From Streptomyces sp. WAC08241 (GTDB taxonomy: Bacteria > Actinomycetota > Actinomycetes > Streptomycetales > Streptomycetaceae): a stretch of 64,000 nt of DNA. Numbering within the stretch: the first letter of the stretch is position 1; each line of letters opens with the position of its first letter. Below are positions 30,754 through 40,137 of this stretch, in pieces. Both the position numbers and the translations under genes were made by a program. The stretch spans positions 6,913,001 to 6,977,000 of the forward strand of contig CP042279.1 of the NCBI GenBank assembly GCA_007858575.1, read 5' to 3'. The notes beneath the pieces are model-generated. The model did no database searches. It saw nothing but the letters and a program-made list of their open reading frames with translations, and was not told where the DNA came from.

Positions 30754-31443
30754 TCAGCGGGTCGGCTCCGGGAGGGCCAGCGCCTCGGTGACGCCCTTCT
30801 CCTCCGGGCCGAGGAAGCGGGGATCGGGCCGCAGGCCGGCGTCGAGGGCCGCCTTGCCCGCCGCGAGGACCTCCCGGGTGGTGCCGTAGTACCAGGTGCG
30901 GTCGTGGGGTTCGGCGACCCCGACCCCGTACGCGTCGACGCCCGCCCGGCCGCACAGCGCGACGGCCCGCTTGACGTGGAAGTCCTGCGTGACGAGGACG
31001 GCCCGGTCGACGCCGAAGACCTTCCGGGCCCGGACGCAGGAGTCCCAGGTGTCGAAGCCGGCGTAGTCGCTGACGATCCGTCCGTCCGGCACCCCGCGCC
31101 CGGTGAGGTACGCGCGCATGGCGCTGGGCTCGTCGTACGCGGTCCGGCTGTTGTCGCCGGTGACGAGGAGGACCCGCACCTTGCCCGTGCGGTACAGCTC
31201 GGCGGCGGTGTCGAGCCGGTGCGCGAGGTACGGGGTGGGGCGGCCCTTCCACAGTCCGGCGCCGAAGACGACGGCGACGTCCCGGGCGGGCACGTCGGCG
31301 GTGGTGCGGAGCTTCCCGGCGGCGGCCGTGTGCATCCAGGCGGCGGGCAGGAGCGCGAGGACGGCGGCCGCCATCACGGCCTGGAGGGCACGGCGGCGGG
31401 CCCTGACGGTGCGGGGGAGCCACCGGGTGAACCGTGCCGGCAT
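30754..31443 (-). CDS. YdcF/SanA-like (DUF218) membrane-anchored protein
   Basis: 229 residues, intact. ATG 31443 after CTGGAGGTTCCCGC is preferred to the in-frame upstream ATG (31476). One N-terminal helix (AVMAAAVLALLPAAWM) then DUF218: DVAVVFGAGLW, LLVTGDNSRTAYDEP, AVLVTQDFHVKRAV and YGVGVAEPHDRTWYY. SanA-type proteins act at the envelope (vancomycin tolerance in enterobacteria), but the catalytic role is not settled. Confidence 0.85.
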   Translation of the reverse strand: MPARFTRWLPRTVRARRRALQAVMAAAVLALLPAAWMHTAAAGKLRTTADVPARDVAVVFGAGLWKGRPTPYLAHRLDTAAELYRTGKVRVLLVTGDNSRTAYDEPSAMRAYLTGRGVPDGRIVSDYAGFDTWDSCVRARKVFGVDRAVLVTQDFHVKRAVALCGRAGVDAYGVGVAEPHDRTWYYGTTREVLAAGKAALDAGLRPDPRFLGPEEKGVTEALALPEPTR

Positions 31444-31472
31444 GCGGGAACCTCCAGGGGAGCGGTCTGCTG

Positions 31473-32186
31473 TCACCCCGTCCGACGCGCCTCGGCCGGG
31501 TTCGGTTCACCGGACGCCCCGTCTGTTCCGTAAAGCACACCGGCTAGAACCAGGCCGCCCAGCATCCCGAGGAGCTGCGCGGCGGCGAAGGCGGGCACCG
31601 AGGCGGGGGCGATCCCGGTGAAGGAGTCGGAGAGGAACGGCCGACGGTGGCCGCCGGATTGGCGAAGGAGCCGGAGGAGGTGAACCAGATCGCCGCGCCG
31701 ATGTAGCCGGCCACGGCGACCGGGGCGAGGGCGGGGCGGCCGATGTGCCGCAGGCCCTGCACGACCAGGACGAGCCCGGCGGTGGCGACGGCCTCGCCGA
31801 GCAGCAGGTGGAGCGCGGCGCGGGGTTCGGTGGCCCAGGCGCCGGGCGTCCGGCCGAACATCGCCTCGGCGAGCAGGGCGCCCGCGACGGCCCCCGCGAG
31901 CTGGGCGCCGATGTAGGCGAGGGCCTCGCGTCCACCGCGCTCGGGGCGGCGGGACCACCACTCGGAGAGCGTCACGACGGGGTTGAAGTGGGCGCCGGAG
32001 AGCGGGCCGATGAGGGCGATGAGCAGCCCGAGGCCGAGCGCGGAGGCGGAGGCGTTGGCGAGCAGCCGGACGCCGGTGTCCTGGCTGAGGGAGTCGGCGC
32101 GGATGCCGGAGCCGACGACGACGGCGACGAGGGCGGCGGTGCCGATGAACTCGGCGGCGGCGCGCCGGGGAGCGACGCGGGGACAT
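31473..32186 (-). CDS. Aquaporin/glycerol-facilitator family channel (frameshifted)
   Basis: MIP channel, about 240 residues, six helices. The two pore half-helices carry HFNPVVTL and GSFANPAATV; the first is an NPV variant of NPA. Start ATG 32186 (MSPRRSPARR) or 32192; no clear ribosome site. Bases are missing near 32160, 32000 and 31640. The subfamily with an AEFLGTA-like start is often beside arsenic genes, where it can export arsenite, but no ars gene is adjacent here. Divergent from the GNAT gene. Confidence 0.8.
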   Translation of the reverse strand: MSPRRSPARRRRVHRHRRPRRRRRRLRHPRRLPQPGHRRPAARQRLRLRARPRAAHRPHRPALRRPLQPRRDALRVVVPPPRARWTRGPRLHRRPARGGRRGRPARRGDVRPDARRLGHRTPRRAPPAARRGRRHRRARPGRAGPAAHRPPRPRPGRRGRLHRRGDLVHLLRLLRQSGGHRRPFLSDSFTGIAPASVPAFAAAQLLGMLGGLVLAGVLYGTDGASGEPNPAEARRTG

Positions 32187-32265
32187 TCTCATGGTGGAAA
32201 AGATATTCCGTGATTCGGAACGAAAAAGAGGGAGGGAGGAGTGCCGGCTCCGTACGATCCGGATC

Positions 32266-32736
32266 ATGAAGGACACGAAGATCGACGACCTCCTCGTCCG
32301 CCGCGCGGTCGGCTCCGACGCCGGGGCGGCGGCCGAGGTCTGGCTGCGCTCCTATGCGGCGGCGCTCCCGGACGTGCGCCGGGCGCACACGGACGACGAG
32401 GTCAGGGCCTGGTTCCGGAGCTGCTCGTCCCCCACCGGGAGACCTGGGTGGCGACGGCCGGGGCTCGGCCGTCGCCGTGATGGTCCTGGACGGCGAGGAG
32501 CTCGACCAGCTCTACGTCGACCCGCGTGGCGCGGCCGGGGCGTCGGCGACCGGCTCGTGGACCTGGCCAAGCGGCGCAGCCCGGCCGGCCTGGAGCTCTG
32601 GACGTTCCAGGTCAACGCCCCGGCGCGGCGCTTCTACGAACGGCACGGCTTCGTCGCCGCCGAGCACACCGACGGCTCGCGCAACGAGGAGCGCGAGCCG
32701 GACGTCCGGTACGCGTGGCGCCCGGAGGCGACCTGA
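32266..32736 (+). CDS. GNAT acetyltransferase (frameshifted)
   Basis: About 158 residues. ATG 32266; TACGAT (32253-32258) ends 7 bases before it, so probably leaderless. Repaired sequence: LLVRRAVGSDAGAAAEVW, AVMVLDGEELDQLYVDP (GNAT motif D/A), WRGRGVGDRLVDLAKRR (pyrophosphate loop), FQVNAPARRFYERHGF (acetyl-CoA side Asn/Tyr). Bases are missing near 32420, 32463 and 32527. The substrate is unknown. Confidence 0.85.
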   Translation: MKDTKIDDLLVRRAVGSDAGAAAEVWLRSYAAALPDVRRAHTDDEVRAWFRSCSSPTGRPGWRRPGLGRRRDGPGRRGARPALRRPAWRGRGVGDRLVDLAKRRSPAGLELWTFQVNAPARRFYERHGFVAAEHTDGSRNEEREPDVRYAWRPEAT

Positions 32737-32826
32737 CAGGGCGCGCACGGCGACGGTGAGGCCACGGAAAACAGCCGTGCCCCCGGCCGCAACGGGCCGG
32801 CAACGTGCCACCGCCAGGATCGGTCC

Positions 32827-33048
32827 ATGACGGAGCCGGACAGCACGTTCGACACACCGCCGAGCTGCTCGGCAGAATCACCGAGCACCTCGGAAACCGT
32901 CTCGGCGAGGTGCACCCGTACGGCAACCGCTGCGCGGGGGCCACCTGCCGGGGCCCCTGCCGCCGGAGGCACGCCCGCCGGAGGAGTCCGGCCGGGTGCG
33001 TCCGTACGGCCTCCCGCAGGGGAAGTCCGACGAGGAGGTACACCCGCC
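32827..33048 (+). CDS. Possible small protein before cbiX (frameshifted)
   Basis: ATG 32827 (MTEPDSTF); with bases restored near 32856 and 32955 it reads TAELLGRITEHLGNRLGEV-HPYG-NRCAGATCRG and then GRVRPYGLPQGKSDEEVHPP. The C-x4-C spacing and two HPYG/RPYG-like motifs are notable. No stop is seen before the cbiX start, so the end is uncertain. Not recognised. Confidence 0.35.
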
Positions 33049-33867
33049 ATGCACCACCGCACCGCCCCCGCGCACCACCGCCCCGCCCCCGCCACCGGTC
33101 ACCGTCCGGCGGCCCTCGTCGCCGTCGGGCACGGCAGCCGCGACCCCCGCGCCCGCGCCACCCTCCTCCGGCTCCTCGACCGGGTCCGCGCGCTCCGTCC
33201 AGGGCTCGACGTCCGCCTCGCCCACATCGAGCTGAACGCCCCCTCCTCGACGAGACCCTCGCCGACCTCGCCGCCGAGGGGAGGAAGGCGGTCCTCGTCC
33301 CTCCTCTTCGCCCCCGGCCACCACGTCACCCACGACCTGCCCGTCGCCGTCGCCGCCGCGCCCGGCCTCCGGGCCCGCGTCGCCGCGCCCCTCGGCGCCC
33401 ACCCCTCCTCGCCGAGGCCCTCGCCGGCCGCCTCGCCGAAGCGGGCTGGACCCCCGACGGACACCCCGACGGACACCCCGGCGCGCACGACCCGCGCACC
33501 GCCGGCGTCGTCCTCGCCGCCGCCGGCTCCCGCGACCCCAGTCCGGCGCCGAGACCCGCCGCATCGCCGCCCTCCTCGGCGAGCGCCTCGGCGGCGTGCC
33601 CGTCGTCCCCGCGTACGCCTCCGCCGCCGCGCCCACCGTCCCCGAGGCCGTCGCCGCCCTCGCCGCCCGGGGCCGCCACCGGGTCGCGGTCGCCTCCTGC
33701 TTCACCGCCCCCGGCCTCTTCGCCGCCCGCGCCGCCGCCCACGCCCCTGGATCGCCGCCGCGCCGCTCGGCGACCACCCGGCCCTCGCCCGCCTGGTCCT
33801 CCACCGCCACGACCGCGCGCTCGCCGCCCCCGCCGTCCTCCACGGGCGGGAACTCGCCACCGTCTGA
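33049..33867 (+). CDS. CbiX-type sirohydrochlorin chelatase (frameshifted)
   Basis: Inserts Fe or Co into sirohydrochlorin; about 275 residues, two repeated half-domains. ATG 33049 follows GAGGAGGTACACCCGCC. LVAVGHGSRDPRARATLLRL carries the metal-site His of the first half, FAPGHHVTHDL a further His-rich site; the second half has LAAAGSRDP and VPVVPAYASAAAP. Bases are missing near 33245, 33300, 33405, 33545 and 33750. Siroheme made by this enzyme is the cofactor of NirB (17-20 kb), so it plausibly serves nitrite and sulfite reductases. Confidence 0.85.
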   Translation: MHHRTAPAHHRPAPATGHRPAALVAVGHGSRDPRARATLLRLLDRVRALRPGLDVRLAHIELNAPSSTRPSPTSPPRGGRRSSSLLFAPGHHVTHDLPVAVAAAPGLRARVAAPLGAHPSSPRPSPAASPKRAGPPTDTPTDTPARTTRAPPASSSPPPAPATPVRRRDPPHRRPPRRAPRRRARRPRVRLRRRAHRPRGRRRPRRPGPPPGRGRLLLHRPRPLRRPRRRPRPWIAAAPLGDHPALARLVLHRHDRALAAPAVLHGRELATV

Positions 33868-33903
33868 GCGCTTCTGTCGGCCCCTCCGGTTACCTTCGGG
33901 GAC

Positions 33904-35257
33904 ATGGAAGGCATCAAGGACACCAAGGACAGCACCGACACCCCCGAGATCCCCGGATACGACCCCGCCGCGACCGAGCGCTGGGACCCCGAGCCCGACA
34001 AGCAGCCGGGCCGCACCGCCTTCCAGCGCGACCGCGCCCGCGTGCTGCACTCCGCCGCGCTCCGCCGCCTCGCCGGCAAGACCCAGGTCGTCACCCCCGG
34101 CACCAGGAGCCACGCCTGGGACGCCAGCCCCGCACCCGGCTCACCCACTCCCTGGAGTGCGCCCAGGTCGGCCGCGAGCTCGGCGCCGCCCTCGGCTGCG
34201 ACCCCGACCTCGTCGAGGCCGCCTGCCTCTCCCACGACATGGGCCACCCGCCCTTCGGGCACAACGGCGAACAGGCGCTCAACGACGTCGCCAAGGACTG
34301 CGGCGGCTTCGAGGGCAACGCCCAGTCGCTCCGCCTCCTCACCCGCATCGAGCCCAAGCGCTTCGTCAAGGACGCCGACGGCGAACTCGTCAGCGTCGGC
34401 CTCAACCTCACCCGCGCCGCCCTCGACGCCGCCACCAAGTACCCCTGGGGGCGCGGCGGCCACCCCCAGGACCCGGGCTCGCCCAAGTTCGGCGTGTACG
34501 AGGACGACCTGCCCGTCTTCGAGTGGGTCCGGCAGGGCGCCCCCGCCCACCGCAAGTGCTTCGAGGCCCAGGTCATGGACTGGTCCGACGACGTGGCCTA
34601 CTCGGTCCACGACTTCGAGGACGGCCTGCACGCCGGGCACATCGATCCCAACCTCCTCCTCGCCGAGCCCGAGCGCGCCGACATCTGGCAGGTCGCCATC
34701 GGCCGCTACGTACCCGAGGACACCGACCCGCAGGAGCTGGCCGAGGCCCTGGACCGGCTCGTCGACCAGGAGTGGTGGCCGCACGGCTACGACGGCTCGG
34801 CCGTCGCCCAGGCCCGCCTCAAGGACGCCACCAGCCAGCTCATCGGCCGCTTCTGCCTCGCCGCCGAGGGCGCCACCCGGCAGGCATGGGGGCACCGCTC
34901 AGGCCGTTCAGGCACTGGGGAGGCTCGGGCCGCCTCACCCGCTACGCCGCCGAGCTCGTCGTCCCCCGCTCCACGCGCAACGAGTGCGCCGTCCTCAAGG
35001 CCGTCGCCGACCGGTACGTGATGCAGCGCGCCGAGCAGGAGGCCCTCCGCGCCGACCAGCGGATCGTCGTCGCCGAACTCGCCGAGGCGCTCGTCGCCCG
35101 CGCCCCCGACGGACTTGAACCGCAGTTCCGCGCCGCGTATGACAAGGCCCCCGACGACCGGGCCCGCAAGCGCGTGGTCGTCGACCAGATCGCCTCCCTC
35201 ACCGACGCCTCCGCCCGCGCCCTCCACGCCCGCTTCCACCAGCCGCGGGTGCGGTGA
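33904..35257 (+). CDS. dgt: Deoxyguanosinetriphosphate triphosphohydrolase (frameshifted)
   Basis: HD-family dNTPase releasing tripolyphosphate, about 451 residues. ATG 33904, 7 bases after TACCTT (33891-33896), with only a weak GGGGA site. RTAFQRDRARVLHSAALRRL and RLAGKTQVVT; HD metal ligands in THSLECAQVGREL, CLSHDMGHPPFGHNGE and the later WSDDVAYSVHDFEDG. Bases are missing near 34130 and 34890 (RQAYG...PLRRFGHWGGSG). It is the first of a tight run with a ferredoxin reductase and dnaG. Confidence 0.93.
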
Positions 35258-35382
35258 GGGACCGTACGGCCTCTTCCGCCGTCCCCTCCGTGCGGGACGC
35301 TCGCATGCGGCCCCGGGGCGGTACGGCCCGAAGAACGCCCGGGGGCGTAGGTTGGAACCGGTCGCAACGAGGAGGAAACGAC

Positions 35383-36639
35383 GTGGTCGACGCAGATCAG
35401 ACCTTTGTCATCGTCGGCGGGGGCCTGGCAGGGGCCAGGGCGGCGGAGACCCTGCGCGCCGAGGGGTTCAACGGCCGGGTGATCCTCATCGGAGACGAAC
35501 GCGACCACCCCTACGAGCGCCCACCCCTCTCCAAGGGCTACCTCACCGGCGCGAAGGAGCGCGACAGCACCCTCGTCCACGAGCCCGCCTGGTACGCGGC
35601 GAACGACGTCGAGCTGCACCTCGGACAGGCCGTCACCGCGATCGACCGCGAGGCCCGCACGGTCCGCCTCGGCGACGGCACCGTCATCCGCTACGACAAG
35701 CTGCTCCTGGCCACCGGCTCCGAGCCCCGCCGCCTCGACGTCCCCGGCACCGACCTCACCGGCGTCCACCACCTGCGCCGGCTCGCCCACGCCGACCGGC
35801 TCCGCTAGGTCCTCGCCGGCCTCGGCCGGGACAACGGACACCTGGTGATCGCCGGCGGCGGCTGGATCGGCCTGGAGGTCGCCGCCGCCGCCCGCGGCTA
35901 CGGCGCCGAGGTCACCGTCGTCGAGGCCGACCCCACCCCGCTCCACCGGGTCCTCGGCCCCGAGCTCGGCCAGCTCTTCGCCGACCTCCACAGCGACCAC
36001 GGCGTCCGCTTCCACTTCGGCGCCCGGCTCACCGAGATCGTCGGCCAGGACGGCCTGGTCCTCGCCGTCCGCACCGACGACGGCGAGGAGCACCCGGCGC
36101 ACGCCGTCCTCGCCGCGATCGGCGCCGCCCCCGCACCGCCCTCGCCGAGAACTCCGGACTCGCCCTCGTCGACCGGGCCGACGGCGGCGGCGTCGCCGTC
36201 GACGAGTCCCTGCGCACCTCCGACCCCGACATCTTCGCCGCCGGGGACGTGGCCGCCGCACACCACCCGCTCCTGCGCACCCGGCTGCGCGTCGAGCACT
36301 GGGCCAACGCCTCGACGGCGGCCCCGCCGCCGCCCGCGCCATGCTCGGCAAGCCCGTCTCGTACGACCGCGTGCCCTACTTCTTCACCGACCAGTACGAC
36401 CTGGGCATGGAGTACTCGGGCTGGGCGCCCCCGGCTCGTACGACCAGGTCGTGGTCCGCGGCGACACCGGCAAGCGCGAGTTCATCGCCTTCTGGCTCAA
36501 GGAGGGCCGGGTCCTCGCCGGGATGAACGTGAACGTGTGGGACGTCACAGAGCCGATCCAGAACCTCGTCCGCTCCCGGATGCCGGTGGACCCCGAGGCC
36601 CTCGCGGACCCCTCCGTACCCCTGGACGGGCTGATCTGA
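35383..36639 (+). CDS. FAD-dependent ferredoxin/rubredoxin-type reductase with internal TAG (frameshifted)
   Basis: About 420 residues. GTG 35383 after GAGGAGGAAACGAC. FVIVGGGLAGARAAETLRAE (FAD), KLLLATGSEPRRLD, HLVIAGGGWIGLEVAAAARG (NAD), TSDPDIFAAGDVAA and C-terminal FWLKEGRVLAGMNVNVWD: BphA4/rhodocoxin-reductase type. An in-frame TAG at 35806-35808 (RLR-stop-VLAGLGRDN) interrupts it; this is best explained by one substitution, e.g. from GAG. Bases are also missing near 36135, 36318 and 36432. Either a recent nonsense mutation or an error. Confidence 0.85.
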
Positions 36640-36656
36640 TCACCCCCGTCTCCCCG

Positions 36657-36671
36657 TAGACTTCACGCGTG
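36657..36671 (+). promoter_or_regulatory. -10 element for leaderless dnaG
   Basis: TAGACT (36657-36662) ends 6 bases before the GTG start at 36669 and no Shine-Dalgarno is present, the standard layout of a Streptomyces leaderless mRNA. Confidence 0.6.
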
Positions 36672-38558
36672 GCAGGCAGGATCAACGACGACGACGTGAA
36701 GGCGGTGCGGGACGCGGTCCCGATCGACGCCGTCGTGTCCGAATACCTCCAGTTGCGCAACGCGGGCGGCGGGAACCTCAAGGGGCTCTGCCCTTCCACG
36801 ACGAGAAGTCGCCTCCTTCCAGGTCAGCCCGAGCAAGGGACTCTTCCACTGCTTCGGCTGCCAGGAGGGCGGCGACACCATCGCCTTCGTGATGAAGATC
36901 GACCACCTCTCCTTCTCGGAGACGGTCGAGCGCCTCGCCGCCAAGGCGGGCATCACGCTGCGGTACGAGGAGGGCGGCTACAACCCCGGCCACCAGCGCG
37001 GCGAGCGCATCCGCCTGATCGAGGCCCACCAGGCCGCCGCCCGCTACTACGCCGAGCAGCTCGGCTCCGCCGAGGCCGAGATCGGCCGGAAGTTCCTCGC
37101 CGAGCGCGGCTTCGACCAGGCCGCCGCCGAGCACTTCGGCGTGGGCTACTCCCCGGCCGGCTGGGACCACCTCACCCGCTTCCTGCGCGGCAAGGGCTTT
37201 TCCGACAAGGAGCTGATCCTCTCCGGGCTCTCCCAGGACGGCCGCCGCGGCCCCATCGACCGCTTCCGCGGCCGGCTCATGTGGCCGATCAAGGACGTCG
37301 GCGGCGAGATCGTCGGCTTCGGCGCGCGCAAGCTCCGCGACGACGACAACGGACCCAAGTACCTCAACACCCCCGAGACCCCGGTCTACAAGAAGTCCCA
37401 GGTCCTCTACGGCATCGACCTCGCCAAGAAGGAGATCGCCAAGAGCAGCCGGGCCGTCGTCGTCGAGGGCTACACCGACGTCATGGCCTGCCACCTCGCC
37501 GGGGTCACCACCGCCATCGCCACCTGCGGTACCGCCTTCGGCGGCGACCACGTCAAGATCCTCCGCCGCCTCCTCATGGACAACGGCTCGGCCCGCGTCA
37601 TCTTCACCTTCGACGGCGACGCCGCCGGCCAGAAGGCCGCCCTGCGCGCCTTCGAGGACGATCAGAAGTTCGCCGCCGAGACGTACATCGCGGTCGCCCC
37701 CGAGGGCATGGACCCTGCGACCTGCGGCTCGCCAAGGGCGACGAGGCCGTCGCCGACCTGGTCGAACCCCGCACCCCGCTCTTCGAGTTCGCCCTCCGCC
37801 AGATCGTGCGGCGCTACGACCTGGAGACCCCGGCGGGCCGGGCCGCCGCCCTGGACGAGGCCGCCCCGATCGTCGCCAAGCTCAAGAACCTGGCCGTGCG
37901 CCACGGCGTCGCCGTCCAACTCGCGGGCATGCTCGGGATCATGGACGAGCGGTTCGTCGTGCACCGGGTCAGCCAGATCGCCCACTGGCAGCGCGACCGC
38001 GGCGGCCGGGGCCGTACGGACGACCACCGGCCGCGCCGCGAGACGCCCGCGATCCAGGCCCCCGTGGCCCCGCCGGGCCCCGCGCTCAACCTGCGCAGCC
38101 CCGCCCACCGCACCGAGCGCGAACTCCTCAAGCTCGCCCTCCAGCGGCCCGAACTGGTCTCCCCGGCCTTCGACGCCTACGGCGTCGACGAGTTCACCGC
38201 CCCGCCCTACGCGGCCGTGCGCCAGTGCGTCCAGGACGCGGGCGGCGCCACCGGCGCCCCCGCCGACTACCTCGACGCCGTCCGCGCGGCCGCCCCGAAC
38301 GACACGGTCCGCGCCCTCGTCACCGAACTCGCCGTCGAGACGATCTTCGCCAAGACGGTCGACGAGGCCTACGCGGGCGACCAGCTCGTCACCGTCCGCC
38401 TGCGCGCCGTCGACCGCCGCATCCGCGACGTCCAGGGCGCCCTGGCCCGCCTCGGCCCGAACGGCGACCCGGAGAAGGTCGCGGCCGTGCAGAACGAGCT
38501 GTGGGTGCTCACCCAGTACGGGCAGTCCCTGCGGAACAACGGCGCCGCCGCGCTCTGA
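36669..38558 (+). CDS. dnaG: DNA primase (frameshifted)
   Basis: Synthesises RNA primers at the replication fork, about 631 residues. Zinc ribbon: LKGLCPFHDEKSPSF and GLFHCFGCQEGGD. RNA polymerase core: ERGFDQAAAEHFGVGYSP, VGGEIVGFGARKL; TOPRIM: AVVVEGYTDVMACHLAGV with the catalytic Glu and FTFDGDAAGQKAAL with the Asp pair. C-terminal DnaB-binding domain from about residue 480. Bases are missing near 36792, 36810 and 37722. It is upstream of hrdA, as in S. coelicolor from memory. Confidence 0.96.
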   Translation: MAGRINDDDVKAVRDAVPIDAVVSEYLQLRNAGGGNLKGLCPSTTRSRLLPGQPEQGTLPLLRLPGGRRHHRLRDEDRPPLLLGDGRAPRRQGGHHAAVRGGRLQPRPPARRAHPPDRGPPGRRPLLRRAARLRRGRDRPEVPRRARLRPGRRRALRRGLLPGRLGPPHPLPARQGLFRQGADPLRALPGRPPRPHRPLPRPAHVADQGRRRRDRRLRRAQAPRRRQRTQVPQHPRDPGLQEVPGPLRHRPRQEGDRQEQPGRRRRGLHRRHGLPPRRGHHRHRHLRYRLRRRPRQDPPPPPHGQRLGPRHLHLRRRRRRPEGRPARLRGRSEVRRRDVHRGRPRGHGPCDLRLAKGDEAVADLVEPRTPLFEFALRQIVRRYDLETPAGRAAALDEAAPIVAKLKNLAVRHGVAVQLAGMLGIMDERFVVHRVSQIAHWQRDRGGRGRTDDHRPRRETPAIQAPVAPPGPALNLRSPAHRTERELLKLALQRPELVSPAFDAYGVDEFTAPPYAAVRQCVQDAGGATGAPADYLDAVRAAAPNDTVRALVTELAVETIFAKTVDEAYAGDQLVTVRLRAVDRRIRDVQGALARLGPNGDPEKVAAVQNELWVLTQYGQSLRNNGAAAL

Positions 38559-38670
38559 CGCACGGTCACCCGGCGGCCTCAAAAGTCACCGCACGCCCCT
38601 CGTGGCGGCGATGTGTCGTACCCCACACTGGACGACGGTGCCGTTCCGCTCCTCCTGGAGGTCGCCCGCC

Positions 38671-39725
38671 GTGCAGACCCAGACCGTGCCGCAGGACCAG
38701 CAGGACCAGCAGGACCAGCAGGACCAGCAGGAGAACCGGCAGGACCGGGCGGAATCCGTCGAGGAGGTGGAGGAGCCCGCGGTCCCGGCCCCGCGCGGCC
38801 GCCCGGACCCCGGCGGCAACGGCCCCTCCTCCGACCTCTTCCGCCAGTACCTGCGCGAGATCGGCCGCATCCCCTCCTCACCGCCGAGGAGGAGGTCGAA
38901 CTGGCCCGCCGCGTCGAGGCCGGCCTCTTCGCCGAGGAGAAACTGGCCGGCACCCCGGACCTGGACACCCGCCTCGCCGGCGACCTGGACCGCCTCGTCG
39001 TCCTCGGCAGGATCGCGAAGCGCAGGCTCATCGAGGCCAACCTCCGCCTCGTCGTCTCCGTCGCCAAGCGGTACGTGGGCCGGGGCCTGACCATGCTCGA
39101 CCTCGTCCAGGAGGGCAACCTCGGCCTCATACGGGCCGTCGAGAAGTTCGACTACGCGCGCGGCTACAAGTTCTCCACGTACGCCACCTGGTGGATCCGC
39201 CAGGCCATGTCCCGGGCCCTCGCCGACCAGGCCCGCACCATCCGCGTCCCCGTCCACGTCGTCGAACTCATCAACCGGGTCATCCGCGTCCAGCGCCGCA
39301 TGCTCCAGGAACGCGGCTACGAGCCCACCGCCGAAGAGGTCGCCGCCCACCTGGACCTGCCCCCGAGCGCATCGGGGAGGTCCTCCGCCCGCCCAGGAAC
39401 CGGTCTCCTGCACACCCCCGTCGGCGAGGAGGAGGACGTCGCCCTCGGCGACCTCATCGAGGACGGCGACGCCGCCTCCCCGTCGAGTCCGCCGCCTTCC
39501 TCCTCCTGCGCCGCCACCTGGAGGACGTCCTCTCCACCCTGGGCGAACGCGAACGCAAGGTCGTCCAGCTCCGCTACGGCCTCGACGACGGCCGCCCCCG
39601 CACCCTGGAGGAGATCGGGCAGCTCTTCGGCGTCACCCGCGAACGCATCCGCCAGATCGAGTCCAAGACCTCGACAAACTCCGCGACCACGCCTACGCGG
39701 ACCAGCTCAGGGCTACCTGGACTGA
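38671..39725 (+). CDS. hrdA: Principal-like sigma-70 factor (HrdA type, frameshifted)
   Basis: Non-essential group 2 sigma factor, about 352 residues. GTG 38671 after CTGGAGGTCGCCC. The N-terminal tail is a DQQ repeat (9-bp unit, 38692-38730). Region 1.2 DLFRQYLREIGRIP; region 2 NLRLVVSVAKRYVGRGL, DLVQEGNLGLIRAVEKFD and TYATWWIRQAMSRAL; region 3 QRRMLQERGYEPTAEEVA; region 4 RERKVVQLRYGLDDG and LFGVTRERIRQIESK. Bases are missing near 38880, 39365, 39392, 39481 and 39670. Named HrdA from its position beside dnaG; HrdB, C or D is not excluded by sequence alone. Confidence 0.88.
38692..38730. repeat. 9-bp coding repeat in the sigma factor N-terminus
   Basis: CAGGACCAG repeated just over four times, giving the QDQQDQQDQQ tail. 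Confidence 0.85.
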
Positions 39726-39753
39726 AGACGGGCGCGGAGCGGAGGGAGGCCGT

Positions 39754-39896
39754 CTACCGGTGCTGCAGCCAGTAGACGATCGCCGTCACGAGGGCGGAGC
39801 TGGCGGTACCGGCCGCGCCGACGCCGGCCTGTGGAGGAGCCGGCGCCACACGGGCCGCCGGGTCTGTGTCCGCTGGGAGCGGGTGGTGTCGGACAT
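39754..39896 (-). CDS. Small membrane protein, divergent from the HTH-solenoid gene
   Basis: About 47 residues: ATG 39896 (MSDTTRSQRTQTRRPVWRRL), one base missing near 39835, then QAGVGAAGTASSALVTAIVY and WLQHR. A basic N-terminus with one membrane helix and a short basic end, typical of a single-span peptide. It converges with hrdA and shares the 240-base upstream region with the large gene at 40138. Not recognised. Confidence 0.45.
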
Positions 39897-40071
39897 GACT
39901 GGCCTTCCTGATCAGCCGGATGCGACACCCGGTCGCCGGCTTCCTCGTTCGTCCCCTCATGGTCGTCCGGCCGCACGGCCCGGAGCAGGGGTGCGGCGTT
40001 GCCGATCCGGGATGGCACCACGCTGCTCGACCGTGGACGGCGCATGGCAACGGGCTTGGGCGGAAAGGGGT

Positions 40072-40092
40072 GTTGCCGGTTCGAACGGCAAC
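40072..40092. promoter_or_regulatory. Palindrome before the HTH-solenoid gene
   Basis: GTTGCCG (40072-40078) and CGGCAAC (40086-40092) flank GTTCGAA, itself containing TTCGAA. It lies 46 bases upstream of ATG 40138 and 10 bases upstream of the alternative GTG 40102. It is a candidate operator for the encoded HTH protein. Confidence 0.45.
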
Positions 40093-40137
40093 GCCGAGAA
40101 GGTGTCCGGCGCATGGGAAGAGCTGATACTGGCATAC

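Noticed and set aside
40072..40092. tRNA remnant or attachment site (GGTTCGAAC resembles a T-loop)
   Set aside because: Stem and loop register does not fit a tRNA T-arm and no acceptor, D- or anticodon arm is found; better read as an operator-like dyad.
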